DNA from: Aurifilum marmelostoma
Lineage: Eukaryota; Ascomycota; Sordariomycetes; Diaporthales; Cryphonectriaceae
Assembly: GCA_027559495.1 (NCBI GenBank)
Contig: JAMXSV010000006.1
Span: 1,302,001-1,366,000 of the forward strand
Direction of reading: 5' to 3'
DNA: 64,000 bases
In this document: positions 31,056 through 41,890 of the stretch, piece after piece
Layout: each line of letters opens with the position of its first letter
Position numbering within the stretch: the first letter of the stretch is position 1
Notes under the pieces: generated by a model
What the model was told of the DNA's origin: nothing
Database searches by the model: none
The model's input: the letters and a program-made list of their open reading frames with translations, nothing else
Made by a program: the position numbers and the translations under genes

Positions 31056-34000
31056 TTACGGTTCTCGCTTCTTCTCGTCTGGCGGGTCGCCTTTCACAAG
31101 AGCCCACAGCTCCGGCGGATACTCTTGTTGGAGCGCAAGCCACGCTGCCTCAGAGGCTGCTTGACGTCGAGATTCCCGTTCCTCGAGAGTCCCAGCAAAG
31201 ATGAACTCGCTCTCTTGGTCTGCTGAATACTCGACGATGGGACTGTTGTACATCGACGTCCAGTCATAGATATCAAAATACAGGCGAGTCGACGTGCGCC
31301 TGCGCATCTCATCCGCCAGGAACTTTCCAACGGTTGGACACTTGCAGATGAAGGCTATGTCGATGGGCATCTTGCCATGCTTGTCCTTGCGCGCAATGTC
31401 AACTCCAGGCAGCCCTGCCAGGAACTCAACAATCTCCACACAGTCGATTGTAGCGGCCCAGTGTACGAGGTTGCGGCCCTCAAAGTCTCTCTGGTTCGGG
31501 TCGGCTCGCCGGCTCCTCAGCAAGGTCATCAGTGTGTCCTTGAAGCCAGCATCGGCGGCAGCTTGCGGCGCGGTCCTTCCCAGGCGGTCCTGAAGCTTCA
31601 TGCTCGCCCCGTGCCTCAACAAGATCTCGCAGCTGGCTGTGTTTCCTAGCATGGCGGCAATATGCAGCGCGCTTTCTCCATGGTGGTCGATGTGGTTGAT
31701 GTTGGCATCCCCTCGCCTGAGACAGCGCTCGAGGAGGTCGGTCCAATTGTTGGCGGCCAGGTGGTGCAAGACGCCCTTTCCGGAGTGATCCACCTGGAAC
31801 TTGATGTTCTGGTACTGGGAAGTTTCCAGTAGCTTGCGACACAAGTCCATGTCGGCATGTTTGGCTGCCAATACCAACGGGCCCAAGTTCTCTCTATCAG
31901 GAACCGGCATGGCATCAGACCGCTCGATGAGGGCATAAGCGACTTGTCTATGATCCCAATAAGCTGCCAGGGCCAGGGGAGTCCGACCTTGCGCGTCAAG
32001 CAGGTCCAGGCGGATGCCTGGCATCCGCAGAAGGGTTCTGACTGTGCCCAGCATCTGGTATGTCACAGCTAGATGGAGTGCCGTTGACCCGCTCTTATCC
32101 TGAGCATTAATGTTGATCGTGACCCCCTTGACTAATTCCGGGAGCATGTCCGAGGGAACATGCGATACAAGGTGATGGATAGTAGCTCGGCCTCGCTCGT
32201 CCGGTGCGTTTGGGTCAAAAAGCTTGTTGCGCAAGAACGCCTGGTAGATATCCCACTTCCCCTCGAGGATGACCGAGGCGATGTTGGAGCGAGGTGCTTC
32301 GCGAGGCAGATTTGGATCCGCCCCCAAAGCCAACAGCAGCAGCACTGTCCTCTGCACGTTGCCTTTCTCACGGAATTGCGGGCCATCTTGGTACAGAATC
32401 CGGCAGCAAGAATGGAGTGCACCACCTTGGAGATCACTTTTGAGCCATGTTTCGTTGATGTCGTATCCGTGTTGAACGAACTCTCGCAGTAACGTCTCTC
32501 GTTGTGGCATAGCAATATCTGATATGACCACCTGCAGAGGTGTCTGCCAGAACGTCCATCGTTTTGAAAACTCTGGGAGGGTGTAGAGGCTTCCCGGCCC
32601 GCCAGCGTCTGCATACACAAGCCACAGATAGTCTGTGGGTGGAAGTGACAGAATATGACGCCTGTGAAAGTCGCCAGAGTATGCTAGGAAGGGATATCGG
32701 GCTGTCAAGTCTATGCGCTCAAAGTTAGCCATATTCGGTCGTCTAGACGCCAGGCCTTGGATCCTCCAGCTTCAGACGTACCGTCGCGAGATGCCCCGTC
32801 GAAGGCATCCTGGAGTATGTCCTGCAGCTTGAGATACTTCAAGCAGGCACGAGTAATCATCCGGTTAGCTCTGGTCAAATGGTTGGCCCCGTCCTTGGCC
32901 CACGAATCCAGAAGGTACTCCTTGAACGACAGGTGAACAAACGTCACTGTGTCGTCGTCAAGGTCAGCAATCAGTTCAGGAATGTGTTCCTCGAGAAGGT
33001 CGCCCACGTCCCGGTTGATGGGAATGTCGTTAGAGTTGTGAATCGGCTTGTCGATTTGGGAAAATCCCAAGATTGTTCCGATCTCCATGGTACTGAGCGG
33101 ACGGGCTGCAGCAGCGAGGATAGCCAATATGTCTCTGATCTGGTCACGCACGGACGGGTCGATTTGGTAGATTATATCGTAGAAGGCAGACACCTTGTGT
33201 GGGGCAGAGTCGAACTTTGACAGCTTCATCTTGATGGTGTCTTCGCTCCATTCTGGAGAGTTTCTAAAGTCGCCCCAGACCATAGCCGCGATCAAGAAGG
33301 AGCCATCTGCCCTTTCGCACAGCTCGTCGACGATCTTGATACGCTTTGTGGGACCGGTGATGGTTGCAAAGTCGTTTCGATCCGCAGCAAACTGCTCGAG
33401 AGCATCCTGTAGGAACTTCCTGATACCTGGTCGCGTGTCGGCCTTAAGTATCCGAAGCTCGTCTAGCGATGGGTGGAATCCGAGACCGGGTCGACTCGAG
33501 ACCAAAACCCGGACTCGATGTGTTGGCTTCACGTCGTTGATGAACCGGATAGAATAGTTCAGCATGTTGATTATCTCGTTAGCTGTCGAGTCGCCAAGTT
33601 CTTCGATTGCATCGATGATGATAAAGGCGTGCTTCATGGTGTCCATCGCCAGGACTCCACGAAAGGCCTGCCATAAGAGATCGGTGTCCCGGCTAATCTT
33701 CAGACCCTGCGGCGTGCGCTGCTCGAGGACACTCTTGACAATTGCTTGAGATGCAGGGTTCTTCTGGATGAGCTGATGTAGAATAGACCTTACCAGGGCG
33801 TCCCTTGGATAGGACGCCTCGTCCCACGAGGAGCAGAAGAAGGTGACGACGAGATAGTCTTGAGTGATCTGGAGGTTGTTGCCGCCGGAGAGGACCGTTT
33901 CTGCTATATGTCGAGTGAGGACGCTCTTGCCAGAACCAGCTGGTCCAGTCAGGAGGAGCATTGATGATCTCTGAGACCTGGACCAAAATTGGTACCTGGA

Positions 34001-35060
34001 ATGCTCAAAGATCCAATTGCAGGTCTCTGGGTGTGGTCGACGTGGGCGGAGCGCTGCCACCTTGTAATCAACACAAAACAGTTTGTCGAGAAGGCCCTGA
34101 CCTCCCAGAGAAGGACCAATCCGCGATGCTGTAGTACTCGATTAGAAAACAACTCTGCACTGGTGGTAAATGTGTGTTGTCGACTGACCTTCTATCAACT
34201 GCTGGATTGTGGCCCACACCGGCTTGTACCTTTGCGACTGGCGAGGCGAGACCTTGGCAATGTCTCTATGGTCAGCATTAATCGGTATACTCCGTTCATT
34301 CGGGAGCCCAAGTATGGCTGAAGGCGGCTCAACAATCTGCAGAATATGAAGTTAATATGTGTGAACATCTTATCACACTGACTCTTGGGAATCTAGAGTA
34401 GACTTCCTTTCATGCACCGTGACTTACTAATGAAAATCCAGTGAGCGGTTTCTGTTCGTAGAAAGAGACAATGTTGATCTGCTTCAAAAGTTCCTTTGCG
34501 TCTCTAGATATCTCTTCAAGCTCCTTGGACGATATTTCAAGCGTCCTGAGAAGCGACTTTCTCACGCCCAGGCCCAAAGTCACGGCGTTGATGATATTGG
34601 CCAGATGTTTAGCTTGTGTCGCGCTTCTTGACCCTCGGTGCGGCGTGCCCATGAACACCACTCCAGAGATGCTGTCCAAAATCCCCGGGTAGTCTTTGGC
34701 TTCGAGCGATGAGAGAACAATGGCTTGTTTGAAAACGATGCCCCCGAGGCTGTGGCAGACGAAGAACAAGGGCCTAGATGCCTCCAGCGCGTCCCGGCGT
34801 TCAATGCCAAGGCGTGTCAAGAGGTCTTTGGCGAAATCATTGACGCCCATCAGGGAATTACTGAACACGTACGAAGAGTCATAGCCATAAGTCATGATGC
34901 GAGCCTCGGGAATGTAGGACGGGAGAGAGTCCCTAAGCCACAGATGGTGATCTTCGCTCTTATGATCTGTCCATGTGTCGAAAGCGGATCCGCCCAGCCC
35001 GTGTATCGCAACGATGCTGTCCAAGGTTCTCTGGTCAACAACAGGAATTCTTTTGGGCAT
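31056..35060 (-). CDS. Alpha/beta hydrolase-NACHT-ankyrin STAND protein (NLR-like)
   Basis: A complete three-part fungal NLR-like protein of 1260 residues. Minus-strand exons: 35060-34428, 34336-34189, 34128-32782 and 32710-31056, all in phase. Residues 1-211 form a lipase-like alpha/beta hydrolase: VAIHGLGGSAFDTW, RIMTYGYDS, the nucleophile elbow VCHSLGGIVFKQA, and VVFMGTPHRGS. The linker IVEPPSAILGLPNERSIPIN is typical of this architecture. The NACHT domain follows, with CNWIFEHSRYQFW, Walker A LLLTGPAGSGKS near residue 325 and Walker B-like AFIIIDAIEEL. The last ~550 residues carry ankyrin repeats such as GSTALHLAVTYQMLGTVRTL and GESALHIAAMLGNTASCEIL. Such proteins are thought to sense non-self and use the hydrolase as effector; that role here is inferred. 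A start at 35078 would add six residues. Confidence 0.88.
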
Positions 35061-36832
35061 ATGAGAGGCCGGCCACACTCACTCGACGCTGCAGGTATCG
35101 GGACGATAATGCTTTGGGCACAGCCGAAATAGACCGTGCTTTTCGCCATTCTTGGGTGAAGTCTGATGTGAACTCATCGTGAGTCGACCTTCAAGGGTGA
35201 CGGCCAACTACGATGAGTGATGTTTGGAATGGGCAAGGTTTTTGCTAAATGTGAATAGAGCAAATATCTTGGGCCATGGGGAGGATGCACAGTTAACGTA
35301 GGGCGCTTACGGGCTTTCACACATGGATAGACCAAATCCCACTGCGTTTGTCGGCGGGGCTTCAGCTGAGCCTCAACCATGAAGTGCGGCTGACTGTCGG
35401 CAGTTCTGGGCGTTGATAGTGCAATTAGCCATAAGCTGCCAAGAAAACATATGTACGTTTTCTGAGTATGACATCCCATTAGGGTTATGTTGCCATTTTT
35501 GGACTGGGACAGTCTTGACTGAGTATTGGGTGGGTATCTGGATGCGCGTTGCCGACGATGTTCGATCAATATACTTCATTATGCCTTTTGATGTACCTCA
35601 GGAAGTCAGTACACGGGGGGAAGAAAGGGAAATTAGACAACATGTCACGAGTCACTCGAAGATAAATCCTATCTAATTTGGTGGAGTTAGTATTATAGTC
35701 TTCTTGCTCTGACAGGTGAAGGCTGGTTTATTCGCGCAGCAATATTGCCTATGAGGAAAACTGCAAGGACGTGATCAAGATGTTCATGTCCATTTATATC
35801 CGTGGAAATGGATGTCTTACACCAAACTCCTGGTTCTCATAGATTTCGAACTTGCGCTGATGCGTTGATGGCCAAGATGAGGACGCAGAGATATTGACAC
35901 CTTGCCACCTGTGATTAATTAAAGACCTGGCACGCATTATTTACTATTTCTCAAGAACTTCACAATTGGTGAACACAGGTAATGATCCTGCTAGCTTGGA
36001 TATCGACCAGGCAAGTTGATTTCAAGCATTAATTACCCATCATTGTTATTTACCTTGTACCTCTTTGTACCATATTACTGTTTTGCGGATGAATCCTTTC
36101 CCCCAGCATCTTAGTCTTTTATAGAGCAAAACTATTTAAAAAGGCACTTGGTAAATTGTTTCGTGAAGCTTGGTACTGATCAAAAGCTCCGACAAATATA
36201 TCAGGGTCGTTCAACACTAGCAGGTTACCAGAACACAGCCGAGAGCGCGGACGAGTCTGAAGGTATAAGAACCCAGCATCGCCCTACTCATCATCAGACG
36301 CAGTATCTGAGAATGCCATCAAACCGAGTCGACTATCAAACTTCCAATATTTGATCAATGCGCACGGTATACTCACCAAGAGAGTAATTAGAGCGCACCT
36401 GTCCTCCGCAACCTGGAGCAGCGAGGTATTATAATACCAATGGGCCCTTGGCAATTTAAGTAGTGAGAATTTGCCGAGGCTCAGGTCCACTGTCCGGTCT
36501 CCGGTCGAGTCCCTTTTCTCGTGATCCACCGCTAGGCATTTTCAAACTAAGGAAATCACGCTCTTGGACAGAATACTCTCTCATCTTAGAAATATTGCCG
36601 AAGCCTTCCCCGGATTTTGGTTGCTGTGAGTATGTGAGATGCTCCACCTATACGGTCCAGTTCGGTCCACTTCAGCGTCACCAAAAAACCCCCCGCCCTC
36701 TCTATCCAGGAAGAAATTTCCCTACTCCCCCTATGCGTGGATGTCGAGTGTCATAATATTCCCAGTCCAATCACACACTCATTTGTCACGGGTGACCACC
36801 AGTCTCTCCTTCATTGTTGTGGACAGTTCACG
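35061..36832. other. Intergenic region between divergent genes
   Basis: About 1.8 kb of mostly AT-rich sequence (notably 35640-36140) between the NACHT gene start and the monooxygenase start. Open frames here are short and without motifs. Nothing supported; it probably holds both promoters. Confidence 0.45.
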
Positions 36833-38191
36833 ATGCCCTCCCAGCCGCGCATTCTCATCGCCGGAGCTGGCATCGGCGGCCTGAGCACCGCCCTAGCCCT
36901 TCACGCCGCAGGCCACACAGACATTCACATTTTCGAGGCCGCCTCGACCCTCACAACCTTGGGCGTCGGCATCAACGTCCAGCCCTCTGCGGTCCTCATC
37001 CTGCGGAACCTGGGCCTGCTCCCGGCGCTGGAGAAGACGGGCGTGGCGACCCAGGAGCTCAACTACTACAACAGGCACGGCGACAGCATCATCAGCGAGC
37101 CGCGAGGCAAGTATGCCGGGTACGCGGTGCCGCAGTTCAGTATCCACCGCGGTGAGTTCCAGATGCTCCTGTTGGACGTGGTCAAGGAGCGGCTTGGCGC
37201 GGAGAGGGTGCACCTCGGCCACGCGCTGAGCGCCTGGGAGCAGGAGGAAGGAGGAGACTCGATCACGGCACACTTTGTCAGGCGCAGCAGCGGGCGATCC
37301 AATGGCGCGGTGAGGGGCGAGGCCGAGGCTGAGGAGGAAAAATTGGACTGCCCGAGCATGACAGGCGCCGTGCTCGTCGCGGCGGACGGCATCAACAGCA
37401 CGGCACGAAAGGTGCTATACCCGGACGAAGGGCCGCCGCGCTTCTCAGGGCGCATTCTGTGGCGCGGGTGTACGGTGCGAGACGAGTATCTGACGGGGGC
37501 GTCGATGATCTGGGCGGGGCATGCAGACCAGAAATTCATCGCCTATCCGATAGGCAGGCGTCCCGGGAACAAGTCGCTCGTGAACTGGATCGCTGAGCTT
37601 CGGGTCCGAAAGGAGGGCGACCCTGACCTGACGCCGCCTCCCACGGACTGGACAAGGCCCGTCGAGAAGGAGGTTTTCCAGGGTCCGTTTGCAGGATGGA
37701 CCTGTGGTGGGCTGAAGATGATGGAGGACCTGATCGAGCCTACAGAGAAGGTGTTCGAGTTCCCCATGTGCGACCGTGACCCGGTAGACAGGTGGACCTT
37801 TGAGCGCATGACGCTGCTTGGGGATGCGGCACATGCCATGTACCCTATCGGCTCCAACGGGGCAACCCAGGCCATCATCGATGCCGAGACGCTGGCGCTC
37901 TGCATCTCTGAGAGCCTGGAGGACATCCCTGCGGCACTGATCAAGTATGAGAAGACGAGGCTTCCGCCTACGGCCAAGATTGTCATGGCGAACCGGGCGA
38001 ACGGTCCAGACCACGTCTTACAACTTGCGGAGGAGAGGGCCCCAAATGGATTCAGAAACGTATATGATGTCATCCCCAAGGGTGAGCTCGAGGGCATTGG
38101 CGCAACGTACAAGGCCATCGCTGGTTTCGAGATGGATAATGTCAACAAAAAGGCAAAGGAGACGGAAGGTTTGGCCGCTAGATGGAATTGA
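36833..38191 (+). CDS. FAD-dependent aromatic monooxygenase (salicylate hydroxylase / PhzS-like)
   Basis: A 452-residue, single-exon class A flavoprotein monooxygenase predicted to hydroxylate an aromatic ring using NAD(P)H and oxygen. FAD-binding GxGxxG is ILIAGAGIGGLSTALALHAA at the N-terminus; the DG motif is LVAADGINSTARKVLYP; the GD motif is MTLLGDAAHAMYPIGSNGAT. The C-terminal block NGPDHVLQLAEERAPNGF resembles PhzS-type and related enzymes acting on phenazine or salicylate-like substrates, so the substrate is probably a carboxylated or phenolic aromatic. I chose the ATG at 36833 because GAGIGG normally lies within 15 residues of the start; the frame is open 96 nt further upstream. A DOPA-dioxygenase-family gene follows on the same strand. 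Confidence 0.88.
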   Translation: MPSQPRILIAGAGIGGLSTALALHAAGHTDIHIFEAASTLTTLGVGINVQPSAVLILRNLGLLPALEKTGVATQELNYYNRHGDSIISEPRGKYAGYAVPQFSIHRGEFQMLLLDVVKERLGAERVHLGHALSAWEQEEGGDSITAHFVRRSSGRSNGAVRGEAEAEEEKLDCPSMTGAVLVAADGINSTARKVLYPDEGPPRFSGRILWRGCTVRDEYLTGASMIWAGHADQKFIAYPIGRRPGNKSLVNWIAELRVRKEGDPDLTPPPTDWTRPVEKEVFQGPFAGWTCGGLKMMEDLIEPTEKVFEFPMCDRDPVDRWTFERMTLLGDAAHAMYPIGSNGATQAIIDAETLALCISESLEDIPAALIKYEKTRLPPTAKIVMANRANGPDHVLQLAEERAPNGFRNVYDVIPKGELEGIGATYKAIAGFEMDNVNKKAKETEGLAARWN

Positions 38192-38668
38192 TGCCAATGG
38201 CTACATATCAAAAAGGTTGACTGCAAGGGTCATATATCATGAACAAAACTTTATAACCCTTCCATCGTTCTTGCTGGAGGCGATGTGTCTGTCTTCGTGG
38301 GAGGCGTACGTCCTCATGAGTGCTGCTCCTGATCAAGTAAAGGCTTCTGAAGTGGGCAAAAGCTATGATCTGGAAGATACGGCAGTGCTCTACGTATTAA
38401 ATGCCCATCTAGGCAGGTCTAGACCATCTGCTTCTCTTGCCTCTTCGGTCTGTATCGGCTCTCTGCCGGGTTCTAGCCGATGACCACGCACGCCAATCTG
38501 CAGACATGGCGTGCTCGTTAGAGCACAATGGCTCAACCCACCCCGCGACACTTCCCCGGATAAGTAATACTTGATCCTCTGCTGTGCGATGCCCCCGCCT
38601 TTCATGAATACAAGGGCAGCCTACAAAGCCTTGTGAATACTCATATACCCGTGATTCTTGGTTGAGCA
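38192..38668. other. Short intergenic region within the monooxygenase/dioxygenase pair
   Basis: 477 nt between two co-oriented genes. It should hold the monooxygenase 3' UTR and the dioxygenase promoter. No gene or repeat seen. Confidence 0.45.
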
Positions 38669-39560
38669 ATGACTATGGTTACCCGTCCCGCCTTCCCGGC
38701 CCCGCAGAGCGACTTGAAGGCAGTCGTCGAGAGTCGAAACCGCGAGTGGCACTTCCATATCTACTTCCTGCTCCAGTCGCCCACTGAGAAGGCCGCAGCC
38801 TTAGCTATTCGTGATGCTGTCCTGAGGCTTCGACGGGACGGTCAGTTGTGACACAAGAGAGATAGAATGATGACGTACTCAAGGGAAGAAGAATGAAGCA
38901 GCTAATGACTTCCTCAGGCGCATTTGTTGCCGTTCCGCTGCAGACGGTCAATGAGTATCCGAGAGGACCACACCCAGCAGGAAGCTACGAGAGTATGTGT
39001 TCAGAAGTGAAACAGACTATCAGGAGCAGTCTGTATGATGTCTTGATCAGGCGGCTAAAACTGTTCTAAACACAGTCTGGGTGCCGGACTCATCCTTCAG
39101 CGACGTCTTTTTCTATCTGGCGTCCAACCGTGGAAATCTCAGGTGCGTTCTGGCCATTTATACAGAGTTCAGCCCCTGCAACACGTCCTCGAAGCCAGTG
39201 ATGCCTTCGAGTCTTCTTGCACCAGCCTCAGGCCAAACAACAGACGCCCCTGCCCACAGCTTATTGTATGAAGATGGCTCAATCTCTGATCTCGCGTCCA
39301 GTGTCCTAGTACACCCCCTGACCGCAGACCAGCGCCGCGACCACGAGTTCCGCCACGGCTGGATGGGCACCCCCTGGCCTCTCTTCCTGGACAGTCTGCC
39401 AAGTGACGGCGACATCCCCCTCCAGTATCCTGAACTGGGCCTCGGGTGGTCCACGTCGCCGGACAAGGAGGTCTCGCTGGACGAGAGGCGCAAGAGAGGC
39501 GCTGGGGTGGAGGCTTTATTGGCTGACGATCCCGAGGCTGCTCCTGCACCTGAGAAATAG
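38669..39560 (+). CDS. DOPA 4,5-dioxygenase family protein
   Basis: A 190-residue protein of the fungal DOPA 4,5-dioxygenase family, non-haem iron enzymes that open catechol rings; the Amanita member makes betalain and muscaflavin precursors. Exons: 38669-38840, 38918-38992, 39076-39142 and 39302-39560. Spliced landmarks: REWHFHIYFLLQSPTEKAAA, GAFVAVPLQTVNEYPRGPHP, AGSYEIWVPDSSFSDVFFYL, ASNRGNLSVLVHPLT and DHEFRHGWMGTPWPL. The histidines in WHFHIYF, the Pro-rich GPHP and VHPLT are likely iron ligands or active-site residues. The third intron (159 nt) is a multiple of three with no stop, so a retained form would add 53 residues between ASNRGNL and SVLVHPLT. Most fungal members have unknown substrates and may act in aromatic catabolism. 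Confidence 0.87.
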
Positions 39561-40308
39561 GGACTGCTGTGCAGGCATCCTTCAGCGGGGCCTCTTTCGA
39601 GGTATTTGGAGGTCGTGGTGTCTAGTAATGGATTGTGTTCAAGTCTTGTTGCTGTTCAAAACGATCTTTAGGACTGTTGCAAACACAGAATGTCATCTAC
39701 ATGTCGTCATTCCTGCCAGAACCTGGGTTCTATCTGATGTTCCATTCCCATTTTACTCTACCTGTGGCAGCTAGCCAAAGTGGTCCGACGGCCCTGTTGG
39801 ATAGAACCATATACCGCGTAAACGTTCCAGAGGGTCGGCCAGACTGCTCGCGCAGGGTTCTGCCTTTTCCGGTCAGCCGATACGATCGGGATTGCCCTCC
39901 AGATTCAGTGGCACTTTTGTCGAAAGGAATTTGACAGCCCTATACCAGAACCCCCCCCCCCCCCAAAAACAGACCCGAACACAGTGTACCACCCAGTAGA
40001 GACGCCTGCCTATCCATCCCAGAAAACCTTGATTGTCGCCCTCTATCAGTCCAATCACTCCAGTCCGCCGATTGAGTCGAGAAATACAACAGTAAGGCTA
40101 GGGCTCACGCTGGTTGCGGCTGCCCTAAGCGATTGCTGCTGGTATCGTTGACCAAAGATGTTGAGTTGATGTTGATGTGGATTGTGAGCTCCTGAGGACA
40201 CGAGTCCCCCCAACGAGGCCGTCGCTATGCAGTCGTAGAATGCGAAAAAAGAACAAGGAGGATATACAAATGGTGTCAAAGTCGCAGCCGCTAAGCGTAT
40301 GCTGTTGT
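39561..40308. other. Intergenic region, convergent 3' ends
   Basis: Between the dioxygenase stop and the CKS1 stop. Contains a C14 run at 39951-39964. A reverse frame at 40055-40312 is probably 3' UTR of CKS1, not a gene. Confidence 0.45.
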
Positions 40309-40901
40309 TCATTGGGCGGGAGGTTGGTAGTTGAGCGGACGCCTAGATTCGGTGTGAGCTTGGCTTGTGCATGAACCAGGAAGGAAAAGCCCAGTCAGGT
40401 CAAAACGTACTTGAAAAGCAGAATGTGCGGCTCGGGCTCGTGAACCTCGTAGTGCTCCCAACCAAGACTCTGGTAGCGATTATTAGTATTCCGTCCAATG
40501 TTCTCGTTGAGAGTCTAGTCTTCTATTGAAACTTGTCGCATTGGACGCGTTCGTACCTGGGTGATGCCCATTGACCGCCACTCATCTTCCCATAACAGCT
40601 TCAAGGTTCCTTTGGACGAGTCGAAATATTCCTTGGGTATGACCTTGAGCATGGCTTTTGGCAACTGGACGTGTCGGTATTCGAACTCGTTGTCGGAGTA
40701 ACTGCATGAGAGGGTCTGTGAGCAAGAGGTGCGCGTACAGGCGCAAGGGGACCGGTCAATCTATCACGCGACATACCGAGAAGAGTAGTGAATGGCCTCG
40801 AGAAACTCCTCTAGACGGGCGCGCTCGTTATCGGTCAGGGCGCGAGGCTTTGTGTTGCGACGCGACGTATCGATGCCCATGTCATAACCTGGAGAAGACA
40901 T
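40309..40901 (-). CDS. CKS1: Cyclin-dependent kinase regulatory subunit Cks1
   Basis: Cks1/Suc1 binds the cyclin-dependent kinase and phosphorylated partners to promote processive substrate phosphorylation during the cell cycle. Four minus-strand exons, 40901-40777, 40701-40557, 40469-40411 and 40342-40309, give 120 residues. Conserved text is nearly continuous: ARLEEFLEAIHYSSRYSDN, EFEYRHVQLPKAMLKVIP, KGTLKLLWEDEWRSMGITQS and LGWEHYEVHEPEPHILLFK. Anion-binding residues (Arg of SSRYSD, HVQLPK, WRSMGITQSLGW) and the HxPEPH hinge are present. The last 34-nt exon gives RPLNYQPPAQ, a tail I associate with filamentous fungal Cks1; without it the frame would run into the intron and end in YVLT. All four phases agree, so the model is secure. 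Confidence 0.95.
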
Positions 40902-41890
40902 TATGGGTTGGCAGTCTGGATTGTTGCTTCTCTGGAAATGCAAAGAACGGGAGGAGTGTGGTCGCGTCTGTCCGAAAGTCAACAGGAGATCTGTGTGCTG
41001 CCCCGCTGGAAAGAAAAGGCAATTCTGTTTGTCTTTGGCGTAGAACGAAGGTACCAGGACCAAGAGGGACAAGGGATTGGGAAAAGAAAGTAATGGTCGG
41101 TGATCAGCGGACGTCGGTGGTGATGAGGTCAGGCTTGGGTCGAGAATTGTTTACGACAACAAATAAAGTTGGGCATAGGCAAGCGGGCGGAACTGACTGA
41201 GGGACGACGCCTTGCAGTGACATTGTACTATGTACAGCAGAGGATGTGGGGTCATGACTAGCCCTTTTTTTTTCTTACAGGGGTGTTTTTAAACTCTTAG
41301 GGGAGTCAGGTGGGGGATGGGGGGGTTGTGACTTAGCAGCAAGGGGGATTCGAACGTATTGTACAGTACGCCTTCACCAGGCTCTTCGAACTGAGTAGAA
41401 CAGCTGGCCCATGACTTTCTATATTGTGTTGAAGACTCAGATGGTTAGTTGAAGTCATTTATTTGTCAGCCATTATTAAGAGAAGGGCAGGCCTGGTCCA
41501 TTGTCAATTTATAGACTGGAGCCTAAGGGCTCAGTTGATACAATAGTGAAGAGCAGGTGGACGCAGGGCTACTGCATCAAGCCTTGTAGTTAGTGAAGGT
41601 TTGACCCCTGAACGAGCAACCGATCTCACTACAAGCCAGTGACAGCATGGGCTGTCAGTGACGAGAGTGCTGCACCTCCCAGCCCACCCACTGCACACGG
41701 TAGCATTCCCGCGATTCGGCTCACCAACCGCAAAATACAAAAGTCGCGTCGCATTCTCCGCACAACCGTCAGGTCAGGACGACAATCACGAGGCGCCACC
41801 TATTTCTAGGCCTACAGCCCGTCCGATTTGACTACCAGCCAGCCAAAACGCGGCTCAGACCTTGACTGCCTGCCTGCCAGTCTATCGATC
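40902..41890. other. Intergenic region between divergent CKS1 and RSC4-like genes
   Basis: About 1 kb serving as promoter region for two divergent housekeeping genes. Contains short T9 and G-rich stretches (41265-41325). The motif GATTCGAACG at 41347 lacks a pairing T-arm and is not a tRNA. No gene supported. Confidence 0.45.

Noticed and set aside
41335..41400. Possible tRNA on the minus strand (GTTCGAATCCC)
   Set aside because: The T-stem does not pair and no anticodon arm could be folded.
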